NCBI GenBank assembly: GCA_032718475.1
Contig: JAUCBJ010001223.1
Coordinates: 1 to 64,000 of the forward strand
Reading direction: 5' to 3'
Source: Nemertoderma westbladi
Taxonomy: Eukaryota > Xenacoelomorpha > Nemertodermatida > Nemertodermatidae
Length of the DNA: 64,000 nucleotides
Shown here: positions 1 to 11,527 of the stretch, one piece after another
Layout of the letters: each line of letters opens with the position of its first letter
Position numbering within the stretch: the first letter of the stretch is position 1
The notes under the pieces: model-generated
Told to the model about the DNA's origin: nothing
The model's input: the letters and a program-made list of their open reading frames with translations, nothing else
Databases searched by the model: none
Program-made: the position numbers and the translations under genes

Positions 1-464
1 TGTTTTTTAATATTTGTATATGTCTCCAATAATGTTGTCAACAATTTTAATAAGTCAGTAAAGGCTTGTCATTTATAAATGTTTAGGTTAGAGAAATTAT
101 ATTAGATTAAATTTAGATTTTCGAGAAAATCAGTTAGAATGGATAATTTTTTGGTTGGTGATGGCAATTAAGGTTAAAAATAGAGAGCGAAACAGTTGGC
201 TTCAATTTTCAATTTGTTTTCGTTAAATTTAAATTATGATATACTGTACTGTAGTACCATTGTCACGGTACTATTAAGTTATTATCAGGTCGATTTGGGT
301 GAATTGTTGGTTTAAAATGTCAGGCAATCATATTTCTGAGACCAACTCTAGGACGCTAAGGAAATGTAATAATAAAATATATATAACATATATATTATAA
401 TATATATATAATATATTTGCTGTGGAAATTCCTTAGTTTTCTAAATATCTTCTAATATTTTCAG
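1..464. other. AT-rich intron or upstream sequence
   Basis: No coding signal is visible. It contains a short (ta)n tract near 377-416 and ends in a usable splice acceptor (pyrimidine-rich stretch then ttttcag) just before the FN2 exon, so at least its right part is probably intron of the + strand host gene. Confidence 0.5.
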
Positions 465-653
465 ATGATGTTTGCCATACTACCTCCGGACCCCGGCCCT
501 ACAGGAACTGTGTATTTCCATTCATCTTCGACAGCTATATGTACAATGAATGTAAAGAGATCGCTCCTCATGTTAGTTGGTGCGCCACAGCAGTGGATGT
601 TGATGGCAACTACTTAGAGGGAAACAAAGGATTCTGCTCAGAAGGATGTCCAG
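465..653 (+). CDS. Exon encoding a fibronectin type II (FN2) domain
   Basis: This 189-bp exon lies between a ttttcag acceptor and a GTGAAA donor. Both borders are phase 1, as usual for extracellular module exons. The 62-residue product carries the FN2 signature: CVFPF near the start, then YNEC, then SWCAT, then KGFC, giving the four cysteines of the two expected disulfides. One extra cysteine precedes and one follows (DVC, EGC). FN2 modules bind collagen or glycans in vertebrate secreted proteins; here the ligand is unknown. No start codon or signal peptide is in view, so earlier exons must lie to the left of the window. Assignment to the same gene as the EGF exon rests on strand, phase and order. 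Confidence 0.8.
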
Positions 654-1024
654 GTGAAATTATAATTGTATTAATTTTAATTGAAATTTTAATAATAACG
701 AAACTCCTCTTTTTAGAGGTTAGGTAGTTGTTTTAGGAGAGAGGGACCCTCAAAAAGAATGTAATTATTCTTGTATTTCGGTAAACTTAAGTTGTGAAAG
801 TGCTTGGTTCGACCCCGGATGAGATCTTTTTATTGTTGCAGTTAGGTGTACTGTCAGAATCACTAGAGAGAGCCTAAACGCTCCCATGATTATTGGAGCA
901 GTCTGCTTCTAGTGTTGGTATTTTTGTAGTCACTAAAAAGACCAACGTTTTAACTGTTAACTTCGGCGGTCCTCAGAATTGTCTGATCGTAGGAGCATAA
1001 GTTCGAATAATGGCTTAATTGACC
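654..1024. other. Intron sequence, nothing recognised
   Basis: Intron between the FN2 and EGF exons. I see no gene, structured RNA or clear repeat before the LINE remnant that begins near 1025. Confidence 0.45.
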
Positions 1025-1440
1025 ATATGGATATAATTGGGATCACGGATACGGAAGTTAGATGAATACCGTCTGGTATGTAAGGCAAAGGCATAAGCAG
1101 CTTTGAATAATCTCTCCAGGATGAAACGGAATAACAATGTTCGATTATTTAAGGCAGAGGCAGCAGTATAACTAATACTCCATGTGGGAGTCCGTGCATG
1201 GCTCTGGATGGCACATATCTAAGAATTACGCCGTGTTCATTGTGTCAACTAGAATGAACACATCTCCAATCACACTCTATACAACATTGGAAGTGTCTCA
1301 AAGTCTCCCCAATCTTGTCACTTTAACGGAGCCACCTCAGCTTTGCAGGACTTTGCTTTCACTGTGAGGGCGAACCAGTGCACAATATTGTGCTTTGGCA
1401 GCCTCATGGATAAATAGGCATGGTGGAAAAAAGGCCTTGA
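1025..1440 (+). pseudogene. Decayed RTE-like LINE fragment (RT C-terminal region)
   Basis: Read across frames, the + strand resembles the better preserved - strand LINE at 54149-55446. SRIRKLDEYRL matches SWIRKSGEDLR there, AALNNLSRM matches AALNRLSRI, RRVHCVN matches RRVHCVK, and HISNHTLYNI matches HISNQTLYNI. Several stops and frameshifts interrupt it, so it is a dead 3'-proximal fragment. It lies in the same sense as the host gene, inside the FN2-EGF intron. The endonuclease and the YADD core are absent. Confidence 0.6.
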
Positions 1441-2229
1441 CTTTCTTAAGAAAATATAACATATTTTAATAAATCAAAAATATTTTAGAAACCCTATTAA
1501 TTTTTGTTCTAATACTAATTTTAATAACTTTTTTTAATTATACTAATCTAATAATTTTTGTCCTAATCCTAATCTGTGCAATTCAGTACCTTATGGGTGT
1601 TTTATTAAGCTTCAGGTGGTGTTAAGTTTTACATATAATATTGAGATTCAAATGTTACAAATTAGTTTCTTCCTACGTTGACAAATAAATGTGAATCCGT
1701 AATACAGTATATTGTCAGAGATTAAAATAAATATTGTAGATAGATAAGGCATATTAGTGGGAAATCCGTATTGAGTACACATGGTATACTTGAGTTAAAA
1801 CGGATATGTATCCTTTTATATACTGTAAGCTAAAAAATTAACTTTATTTTTTTTGACAAACAATCAGTAATGGTTTCAAGACTGATCATATAAAGTTATA
1901 AAATGTTAATAATTTTTAAAATTGAATTAAATATTGACTGGAAAAACGACATTATGTAATGTGGGGAAGGTTAATAAGACGGATGAAGGAAGGTCGACAC
2001 ACACAAACCGAAAAATAAATAAAATCAATTTAGGTTGGTTTTGTGCTTCGGAAATTTTTGCTTTAATAAATTCCTTTAACTCTGTATATATTTTTATCCA
2101 TGCACTATCTATTTATTGGTAACCTTCCACCATATTTGTCAGCCCCACTCACCGTACATGATATTTCACTTAACTAATTTATACTATACATTATTTCTTT
2201 ATATTATTATGTTTTATGATTCCTTTCAG
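1441..2229. other. Intron sequence, nothing recognised
   Basis: AT-rich, without a supported gene. The right end provides the acceptor (tcctttcag) of the EGF exon at 2230. Confidence 0.45.
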
Positions 2230-2355
2230 CAATTAATCAGTGCGCCCAAAATGTACATGAATGCGACATCCATGCAGACTGTATTGATACCGAACTCGGC
2301 TATGACTGCGAATGCACTACCACAGGGTATTCCGGAGATGGTTTCACATGCATAG
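2230..2355 (+). CDS. Exon encoding one EGF-like domain
   Basis: This 126-bp exon sits between tcctttcag and GTAAGC, phase 1 at both ends, so it can be spliced in frame after the FN2 exon and before the 30222 exon. The product begins INQC and shows the six EGF cysteines (NQC, HEC, ADC, YDC, CEC, FTC) with the closing GYSGDGFTC pattern. The N-terminal acidic residue typical of calcium-binding EGFs is replaced (INQC), so calcium binding is doubtful. EGF modules act as spacers or binding sites in secreted and membrane proteins. Confidence 0.8.
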   Translation, partial: QLISAPKMYMNATSMQTVLIPNSAMTANALPQGIPEMVSHA

Positions 2356-2744
2356 GTAAGCAGCAATTACTCCAGTTATGGTTATTCAGATTGAGATTGA
2401 TGTACGTAATATTCGTACTAATGATTGCCTTGCCTGTAAGTGTAATAATTTAAAATGTATTCATTTAAGAACCGATTATGGTTACTCAATATCAGGAACT
2501 GCTTTAACGATTACGATGAAATTTACACAGAGGCTAGCTGACCAGTTTCTAAGGGCACTGGCACATATGCCTACTCCATAATCAGTCCATTTTGCACTCA
2601 CCCTACGAAAAATACAAGTTTTAGATATCGAGTACTGTTGTTGCCGTCAATTCTCAATCATGGGAATTACGCCGATGTAAGTTCGAGAGGGTTTACGATC
2701 CCCAAAAACTTTTCACCGGTATTTTTTGTTGGGGTAAATAGCAG
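2356..2744. other. Intron sequence, nothing recognised
   Basis: Begins with the GTAAGC donor of the EGF exon. No further coding signal was seen. Confidence 0.4.
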
Positions 2745-4136
2745 CCCAGGTAGCACTGGACGTCCACGAAAGAAATGGAACGTTCATATTTGGAACTTTA
2801 TTCCTGCGAATCTGAACATCAATGAAATATCGTTCAAAATAGGTAAAATTTGCTGACGTTGTGAGTAATTTACCAAATTGTGACGTTCATATTAGGAAAT
2901 TTAACGTCCCAACTTTAACGAAATTGATAATGAAACCAATGAATGATTAATGAACCAAATCAAACGAATATTGAACGTTCAAATTACATTCAGTTTTGCG
3001 TTCAGTTTTTGTACCTAAATATGTACGTTGTTTGAACGTTTATGAACGTTCAAACATAATTTACTTTAATTTGTTATGTCAATGGCTCAATGTTCAAACT
3101 TGTTCGTGACGCAATATCTGATTATTTATAATTGTAAAATTATTTTTTGTGTTGCTTAGCCTACTCCTTGCATGGTTGGTGTGGTTCCGCTTATACCTGG
3201 ACTATAATGGTTACTTCCAAATACAAAACAATTACTTTAAGTAATCACAAAATTAATCACACAACAAAACACTGATAACCAATATAATGCTGACACATTT
3301 TTAAACATTTTAAACAACAAATAACTCAAAATTAAACAAAGATTCCTCTGACTTCAAAAGCTGAGACACTATGACACAAAAAAATGTAATAAAATTATTA
3401 CAATATATTAGGCCTATTGAACCAAGAAAATAACAAAGAAAGAAAACCGCAGAATTTTGTCTCTGTTGATACCAACTGACCATATAACATTAATTTGTGT
3501 TGATATGGGCGTTGGAATTTTCAAGCTTCTATTGTGCGTAATTTTTTTAATCGCAAATCTTTATTTTTGATTTTACAGATCATATTAAATAAACCTTTCT
3601 TAAGCTTCAATTGCTTTTTGTGTGTATTATTGCCTTGCTTGAATAGATATAAAATTTCAAATACCAATTATAAGGTCTTAAAATAATTAATTTTTATAGA
3701 TTCATCAATATGAATAATCTATTTTGGCTGGAAATAAGATACAATACATAAATCTGACTAATCGAATGCGAATTTGTGGATCATCACCATAAGATATCAA
3801 CGATACTCTCATATCACTGTCGATTAAATATTTTCATATATACTCTGATGCATTCTTCTCAAAATAATATGGACCTATAACACACCAGAAATGAACGTCT
3901 ATTGAACACAGATCAAAAGTCATTTTAACATAGATTGCCTGAGGTCTCTTTTACGTTCTATTACCGTTCATATTACGGTACTTCTGACGGCCAACTTTGA
4001 ACTATTGAACGTTCAGCATCAATAGCAGCATCCTATGGGAGAAATACTGTATAACGTCATATAAACATAAATTCAGAATGTCTGGACGAATAATGAACGT
4101 AAATTTACGTATTTGTGCTACATGGGAGGTCGTTGG
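2745..4136. mobile_element. Possible non-autonomous DNA element rich in AACGTT motifs
   Basis: The left end reads CCCAGGTAGCAC and the right end, on the other strand, CCCATGTAGCAC: 11 of 12 bases as an inverted pair. The interior repeats gaacgttca-type motifs in both orientations (near 2778, 2883, 2973, 3033, 4009). There is no transposase frame. A clear target duplication was not found, so the boundaries are provisional. Confidence 0.35.
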
Positions 4137-4172
4137 GTTAGACATAAATTTTTATTGAATTTTTATTTTTAT

Positions 4173-4389
4173 TTATGAAAAATTAGCTTTGCTTTGTTGC
4201 TTGATTAAGACTAATTGAATTTACATTGATACAGTACTGTGGTAAGGCTGTCAGGTGTAGGCCTAGTATATGTATTTGGAGCAGTTGCCAATGCAGCAAT
4301 TTGCATTACAGCATTAGGAACCATACAGCCATAGTCCTAAATTCTACAATACTGGAATGCCTGAATACACCAGTGACCAGTACACTGGA
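4173..4389 (+). repeat. Left arm of an inverted-repeat (foldback) element split by the retroelement
   Basis: This stretch is the reverse complement of 22466-22778 with few mismatches and one gap of about 100 bases. Shared blocks include ttagctttgct, gtcaggtgtaggcctagta, aatgcagcaatttgcatta and accagtgaccagtacactgg. The arm ends in ctgga, the left copy of the retroelement target duplication. The LTR element therefore landed in a pre-existing palindromic element. Confidence 0.7.
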
Positions 4390-5514
4390 TGTTCGCGCTT
4401 TTAGACCTTTAGCAGTTTAACGTGCCAATTTTAGTTGTCCTCTTGTTTATAAATCGACTTTAGCCTATATCAATTATTTAGTGTACTGAAATTACATCAG
4501 CCGAAGCCAGACTGTGCGCGATCATTCACCCACGGTTTTGGGAGACTGGATTCGGATTCCTTGAGAGTTATTGCAATGTAGACCTACTGTATTATTCGAT
4601 TGATCGTTACTATATAATCTCTGACAAATATATTTACTTTCGGGGAAATATTAGCAGTTCCTTTAGGACGTGGCGCTTTAAGTATAAAAACAGAGTTATG
4701 ACTTATACTAATCACAACTAGATGGCCACAGAGTTTCGTAAATAGCGCATTCTTTAGGAGATGCTTTATTATCTTTCACACTACTTCACACGACTTCACA
4801 CTACTTCACACTACTGCACACTAATCTGCCGACCGTCACTGAATTTGATCATATATAAGGAAGATCGCAACTGACACATGTAGGGATTATGAAATAGCAT
4901 TTAATTCACACAAAAACCACTATAATGTAAGTCGCAGTTGCTACCGGTAAACCTGTTCCTCTTACCTTCAGTAATCAAGAAGATTGGGGGTTTTATGATT
5001 ATTTATCGGTATTCTCCAAATATAACAGCAATATCCATTAATATAACAACAATTAATAACAGACCGTAAACAGAAGTAAAATAATGCGGTGAACAGTCAG
5101 TATGTGTTACTTATGAAAGTCCGGTGAGACGGGTATGATATGTAGGTGGTCAGATAATAGATTTACGTTCTTATAATCAAAGCCATCTGATGTTTAGGCC
5201 AAAGTCTGAAACTTCTACACAGAAGTACAGAAGATTCCGAGCCGGTTCTGGTGCTCAGAAAAATAGTAAACAAAGACCGTAATGCATTGCGCGGGTTTCC
5301 ATAGGCCTCTGTCAGACATAAGGGGGAAAATCACTCTGATTGGCTGACGAGGCAGAACAAAGAAAAGTTCCACGTCCACAAAGAATCAGCTGATAGATGT
5401 CGTCACACCAGCTCCAATTCCTTCCCGTCGCGTAGTTGGATAATTTTAGGGCTATTTTAGAGTATTCTGCGCATTGCGGAAAAATGACTTGTTATGTCCG
5501 CAAAAGCTTTTACA
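4390..5514 (-). repeat. 3' LTR of the 18-kb BEL/Pao element
   Basis: Starts tgttcgcgc and ends cttttaca on the + strand; the same sequence recurs at 21249-22353. It is 20 bp longer because a 10-bp unit (cttcacacta) near 4780-4825 has two more copies. The purine tract expected next to it is short (gggagcgg on the - strand, complementary to 5515-5522). Confidence 0.9.
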
Positions 5515-5592
5515 CCGCTCCCAGAAAATGGGATTTAAGTCTATAAAATATAAAAATCACAGTTTCTAAAAATACAAAAATACTCTAAACTA

Positions 5593-7585
5593 TTAGTCCT
5601 TCTTACGTGAACGGCGTTTACAAAGTTTTTTGAGGCTAGTAAGAGTCCTTTTCTCTTTGGGGCGAGCCACTTTACTAGGAGGGCTATAACTCCTGGGTGA
5701 GGGGTGCAATACAATTGCATCAGAAGGTTTAGGGTTACAGTCGGTGTATCCGCCAGTCGAGGTACCCGGTTGATCGATATCAACCTCAGTGGAACGAGGT
5801 CGAACAACCTTTAGAGCGCGTTTCAGGACAGCAGCTCTTACTGGTCCCTGACGGGTCGTTTGCACGAGAGCGGTAGGTGGACCGTGAGTAGTGAGAAATT
5901 TCCTCGGTTTGATGGTTCTTTCCAACTCGCGTTCTCAGGCTCTATATTCATAGGGTCGTCTATGAACTTCCTGTAGTTCTGGATGCGAGTTGATGAACAA
6001 GTCACCATATTCCGGATCTTGACGGATGAAGTTGATCAACTTATAGGAATTAAGGTCGTTAGGATTAATATTCCTAAGATACTTGCGAACAAATTTAGTC
6101 GAAATATTCTCGCCAACACACTTCATTAGCTCGTATCTAGGGGTGCGATATTTTTGCTCGACGGAAGCAAAGAGATACGGGTGAAATGCATAGACTCCTT
6201 CATAGGCACGTCCAGGGTAGTATCGATGAGGTGATTCGCAATGGAGATCCGCGTTAGCTTCCCAGGCGCGAATATAGCGAAGGGCAACCATTTCATCTAC
6301 GCTTTCTAGATCGCGGTTGAAAGGGCAATCGAAACTTGCGTGTCCTTTAAACTGGCAATGATGACATTGAGTCATAAATTGAGGGCAGACTGCGAAGATG
6401 TGTAAGTTATTGAGTCTACAATACGCACAATAGATCTCCATGGTAGGTTGATCTTTAAAGTAGGAGCAGGGTACGCTGGAGTCCAGTGAAGTGGTCTCGT
6501 GATGCGCATAATCGGCAACGTTTCCTAGAAACATAATTGGCATGCCGATAATCGTATGCGGTGAGACATTGTGGACCTTGATACCATTCCAGGACATAGT
6601 CGTTGTCACTGCTCCTGGGCGCTGTGGGTTGAATCTCCTCGGACTCTAAGCAAATTGGTTCATCCTCCAATTGCATAGCTGATGTAGGTCTAGCTGTCTC
6701 CTCAAGCGAACCCACTGTTTGAACTTCCACGATAGAATAACCTATGGGGATTCGGGGTCTTTGTATAACAGAGGAGTGTAAGTTCTGTATACAAACGTCC
6801 TTGAAAATGGCGAATCCAGCGCTGTCTAACTTCTCAGCAGCTGAGTCTCTTAGGCTGAGCTTGGTCAGAGCGCGGACGTTGAACTGACTATCAACGTTAC
6901 GGAACGGAGTCAGAAAGCGCCTAAAGCATTCGAATCGGATGAATTTATTGTGTTCATCTAGCTTGGCGAGCTTGGTTCCAAGTAACAAGGGACGGGCGTG
7001 TATAGTGCGACTGCATACATCGGCTAGCCAACCGTCAAGTGCGGCGTTCTCGAAGATAGTGTATATAGCTAATGAGGGACGAAGTGGAACACTCATGAAG
7101 CTATAAACAACGCCAGGTGCGGTTAATGGTCTGTCGAAGTATAATCGAGAATAATAATCTCCATATACTTGTTGATAGCTGACAGGGTTTCCGACTTTGA
7201 AATTCCATCCGTATTCTTGGAAGGCAAGATGTCTGATAGAGGTTCGTTGTACTTTATTGATGCCGCTGGATGTATTGGCATACATAGTTCGGAAGAAACC
7301 TCGGCCTTCTGCCCAGGGAGCAATCAGCTGAGTGTCTACGAAAGGGTATGGGATATTCTCCATGTTTCTGAAGTCATTTTGGAGATCTCCATAAACAGCT
7401 GAGCCGATTTTATGGATTCTTTCGTTAAACAGCATCTCGAGCACTGGATGGGGTAGCATCGATCCATCTATACCCATGGCCAGTTTGCGCTCGGTATCGG
7501 TAACATAATGCTGCATGAGTTCGAATTGTCCATGTCGGAGTTTCTTTTGGATCTCGGTGAGAGTCTCAAAAGAATAATCGATCAC
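5593..7585 (-). pseudogene. ORF3 C-terminal part: double zinc-knuckle protein of the BEL element, function unknown
   Basis: Two overlapping frames (7585-6455 and 6609-5935) plus a continuation after one in-frame TGA (5932-5934) read as about 660 residues of former coding sequence. The first stretch has no domain I recognise and no membrane segment. It ends near KRCRLCASRDH, a possible half zinc knuckle. The next frame holds CAYC-x5-H-x4-C followed by CHHCQFKGHASFDC, a canonical CX2CX4HX4C knuckle. The tail is rich in Arg, Lys and Pro and ends KKLCKRRSRKKD. Zinc knuckles plus a basic tail suggest nucleic-acid binding, as in Gag nucleocapsid. It lies where some LTR elements carry env, but nothing here looks like an envelope protein. 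Both function and the number of original proteins are open. Confidence 0.6.
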
Positions 7586-8640
7586 TCTCGAGTAAACACA
7601 TGTGTAGAACCAGCTAGTCCACGTATGTGTATCATTCGCGTAGTTCCCAGTTCTCCAACCGGAACGCTACCTTCGTTATCGTAAGTGACAACTCCATACA
7701 TTTCGATAACGTTAAGAGTTTCGTTCCACTCTTTGGTGGCGTTTTCTATGGTCATACCCACTGGATGCCATAAAGTGGCGCATTCGCTCGCGTTAGGTAG
7801 ATCGCTATACTTCAGATAATGTGTAGTATACGTCTCTACATCTCCATATCGCTGTATTCTCACTTCCTCGAATAATACGTCGAGATTCCAATGGACTAAT
7901 CGAGTTTTAATAAATCCATCAAGATTATACGGCATATATATATATGCATTATATCTTTTTCTATTCTTGAAACATTATACGGTTTTCTGAATGAGTTTAC
8001 TTTGACCAATTGATCTAGATGTTTCTGTAGTTGTTCGAGTTCAACAAGACCTAGGGGGTTTATCAGTGGTAGAAACCTTAAACGGTGTGTAGGATCTTCC
8101 GGTTTCACCATATAATATTGAGTTAGATTGACATAATAGGGGTGGTCTTTGATCCCATAAAATGAGTTCGGTAAAGGTCTAGCGTGTAGGTTGACCTCGT
8201 GTACCATACGATGGACAAGATCCGATCGATTGTCCGGAGGTTCAACGAGTATACCGTCGACACGAGCGGCCTCGATTGGCGGACGTTGTAACATAGGAGC
8301 ATCAGCGATAAGATCTCAAGTTGATATCAACCGGTTGGGGTTGTACCATGGCGAAGAGTTTGTCTCCGAAATGGGGAACCATTGAAGGATGAATAATGGT
8401 TTGGGAATAGAGATCGGTCATAAGGATTTGAGCTTCTGGCTGGGCTAAACTGCTTCTTCTCTCTCGTCCATTTCGATATGCTTCTCCTTGAGCTGATTTT
8501 CCTCCTCTTGTCGTTGGAAGCGTTCGTACAAAAACTCTTGCAGAGAGTAGGTTCGTCCAAGTTCGATGTCTTCCTCGAGATTCTGGATTTCCCGATCGAA
8601 CTGAGGTAAAGCTAATGGACTTGTACTTGTTGCTGCAATT
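7582..8640 (-). pseudogene. ORF3 middle part, no recognised domain
   Basis: Successive - strand frames continue one another. A Glu/Gln-rich helical stretch (DREIQNLEEDIELGRTYSLQ and on, near 8600-8470) is followed by a Pro/His-rich segment starting near 8294, then 7935-7582. Breaks lie at a TAG near 8445, a TGA near 8310, and a (ta)n run near 7940-7955 that shifts the frame. A tgcag sequence just before the first codons (near 8640) could be a splice acceptor, so this part may belong to a separately spliced product. No homology recognised. Confidence 0.5.
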
Positions 8641-8683
8641 TACATTTATCTAAACAATTGTAGGTTCCTTTTCCGATCTTTTG

Positions 8684-9805
8684 TCAAATAGCGTCTAGCG
8701 CGTTTCGTACAACGCTCTCCTCCACCTCGGTGACGGGTTGTATCGGGGTTAAACCGGGACGATTATACGGGTTGAACGGCGATATTAGGTGTCCGCATCC
8801 CAATCCGGCTAGGTAAGATGGGCGAATATCTAGGAAGCCCACAACCGGAGTGCCACCGACTAATTGTTCGGGTAACACTAAATCTTTGAACAATGAGTAC
8901 AGTTCAGGAGGATCCATCATACTATTAGGATCAAGAGTCTGAGGTCTCACGAGGGAATGAGGAGGTCTGACCGAGTATTCCGGAACTCTGATCATCGGTT
9001 TATTTAAGGATCGTTTGAGCCGAGCGAGCGTAGGTGATACGTCAAACAAGTTTTGCTCGAAACTCCCGTAAGTATAGCGAGTAAAACTGTGTTTAGCGCA
9101 ACGTCTCCGCAGATGTTTATGTCTTTCCGTTTGTTGGTTGGGTCTAGGGCATTCATCACGCACGTCTTGTAGGGGAAACGCAGGTGATCTTTCTCCAGTT
9201 TTACAATATTCCTCCATCTGTTCGAAGCTATCCGGTACAACAGGTAGTGGTCGATCGGCGGTAAGATACATCATAGTGAAATAGAGTCGTTTGAGTTCTA
9301 TCATAGGGTTATGATGTATACCTTGAGGATATCGAGTTTCTAGATTTTGTTGACTGGCTATATTGAGATATGTTTCTCTCAAGAATTCCAAATATTTGTT
9401 GAAGTCACTGCATTTATCCGGTTCTTCAACGTCTTCACTTTCGAGTGTTGTCTTCTTTTTCGTGTTCGATTTTCAGTTTATTGTTCCGACTCCGCTGGGT
9501 ATGATATTTAAATAGGACCATTTCCCTTTCTGTTTCTACATCGTCCGTATCGAGTAAATCGATTGGATGACCAGTAGTTAAGAAGTCCATATACGTACCA
9601 TTACGATGCGTATAGCGAGCAGTGAATTTTGTATAGTCCAATTCACGCGTGAGCTGTTCCTTTGACATTGGCGGTTCGATATAACGCCATCGTCCTACGT
9701 AGTGGGTTGACTAGCGTCGCCGCTTATTAAACTATCAACAAACGCTTGCAATGGTAGGGTATATCGCTCCCTGATACCAAAATCATCTTCTATCAACTCA
9801 GTCAT
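8684..9805 (-). pseudogene. ORF3 N-terminal part, candidate start at 9805
   Basis: The first ATG of the block is at 9805-9803 (MTELIEDDFG). The frame runs about 35 codons, shifts into 9668-9435, and shifts again into 9391-8684, where it ends in TGA. About 370 residues in all. The product is hydrophilic and charged (an acidic LLDTDDVETEREM stretch, a His/Arg-rich RHKHLRRRCAKH stretch), without a signal peptide or membrane helix. The start is chosen because upstream frames are closed and GC content rises there. Unknown function. Confidence 0.5.
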
Positions 9806-11527
9806 AGCTGCTATATGAGTTCTTCGATATTGTAATTAATTATAATTTAGGCTAGCGGTCGTCGCTGCCTCCCCCTCAATGCCCCCGGACAGCGCAAGAT
9901 CCTCAGCGCTGATGTACTGTCGTCGCTGTGCCTCTCGCCAACGTAGTAGCTACATAACGACAACAATAACCAGCGCGAGTCACTCCACTGTCCGTCCCAA
10001 GGGCTTAGAATTACTGGAGGTTCTTGCTACAGAGGCAGGGTAACTTTCACAACTGCGACTCGCTACTGTAAACACAGTTTAGTAGTAACATTCACCTATA
10101 AATGCACAAATTCCACACACCTGTCACAAATTGTACACATTCGGGCCATTTGTCTGTTAGTCAAGTGCCTTCCAGAATGCCACGTTATTATTATGTATCC
10201 CTGGATACTAGCAGGGTGCTATTTATTCTGTATGCTATTCAATGGGGCAAGCTTTCTATTGTTCTTTTAACTCGCTTCTAATTCTAGCGTGGTTGTTGCT
10301 ATGGTGACATTATGGAAAGCTAGCAGTAGAATTAGGATAATTCTCATGCATACAGATCTGGGATGCTATTTAATAGTAATTCTTTAATTGTCAATATTCC
10401 CCTTTATACATGATTTTATGAATTTTATCTGCTATTGACTATACATTGGAGATTCTCGCACACTAATATACTTAATAGGGTGAATCTCCGCTCCCATGAT
10501 CTATTAATTAATGGAATTTTGGGAATGTTATAAATTGTATAAAATGACAATTTATCAAATTCATGAGAGGATATGAATTTAAAATTTATTCCCGGGAATT
10601 TTATTATTTGATATTAAAATAGACACAATTTTATTCCAGAACATGTCTGGGGACTAGGATCCTTAATTCTAGGAAGTTTGTCCTTTTAAGAATATCGGTA
10701 AGTGCTACGATATCTTAATCGACTAGAATTTTAAAGGATCTAAATTTTAACAGATTTTGATTTATAGATTTTCTAGAGTTAACTTGTCAGCATTTACTCT
10801 ATTATAACATTTGTTTTAACAGATTTTATAAATATTTATTAAATATTTAATATTTAAGTAGGGCACCAATTTATTCCAGAACATGTCTGGGGACGTTAAC
10901 CACTGATTCTAGAATTTTGTCTTTCAAGTATATCGGTGGGTGCCGCGATATCTTAATCGACTAGAATTTCAGATGGTCAAAGGGTTTAACAGATTTATTT
11001 TGCGTTTTAACGCTACTGTTAAATGGACATCATTCTACTATATGTATTATTTAATATACGGTATGAGAGCAATATTGCAAGAAGCAATGTCAGTGAGAAG
11101 AGGCAAATCGTTTCCAAGGTCTACCCAGAGCTTGGTTTAGCCGAGACACGAGGATCTGAACTTTGCATTCCTAATACTCTACTTACCAATAATACTTGAG
11201 TATAGTAGGAGCGGTATTGTACTTTTAATAAGTACGGACATTTCATCTTACTGTAGTCACGTATTTATAATATGATACGGACAGTAAGGAAAGAGAAAAT
11301 GAATTATTTCTCGCCGTTAAACGAAATATATAATGCTAAGTAATTAAGTAATAAACACGAATATATATGGCACTAATCTACTGAATAATCGCTAAAATAA
11401 TATTCTACTAAATAAAATTAAAGAAAACGATTATAATAATAAAATTACACAATAATGCATACTATACATAAATATAAAAATAATAAAAATATAAAATAAT
11501 GTAGTCACACACCCACTCCAAACGCTG
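9806..11527. other. Non-coding gap between integrase and ORF3 of the BEL element
   Basis: This 1.7-kb AT-rich stretch has no long frame. In the - strand sense it offers a TATA-like cattTATAggtg and, about 25 bases later, a pyrimidine-poor but usable acceptor tgtgtttacag (near 10085-10105), followed by a GC-rich leader into the ORF3 ATG. A separate promoter or a spliced subgenomic RNA for ORF3 is therefore conceivable, but not shown. Confidence 0.4.
10625..10970. repeat. Diverged direct repeat in the integrase-ORF3 gap
   Basis: Two copies about 110 bp long and 240 bp apart (10625-10735 and 10865-10970) share ttattccagaacatgtctgg near the start and gatatcttaatcgactag near the end, with weaker similarity between. 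The conserved gaacatgtct fits the RRRCWWGYYY half-site pattern of p53-family factors. That match may be chance. Confidence 0.6.

Noticed and set aside
5593-9805. Retroviral-type envelope gene in ORF3 position
   Set aside because: No signal peptide, fusion-peptide-like or membrane-anchor segment is present; zinc knuckles and charged composition argue against it.
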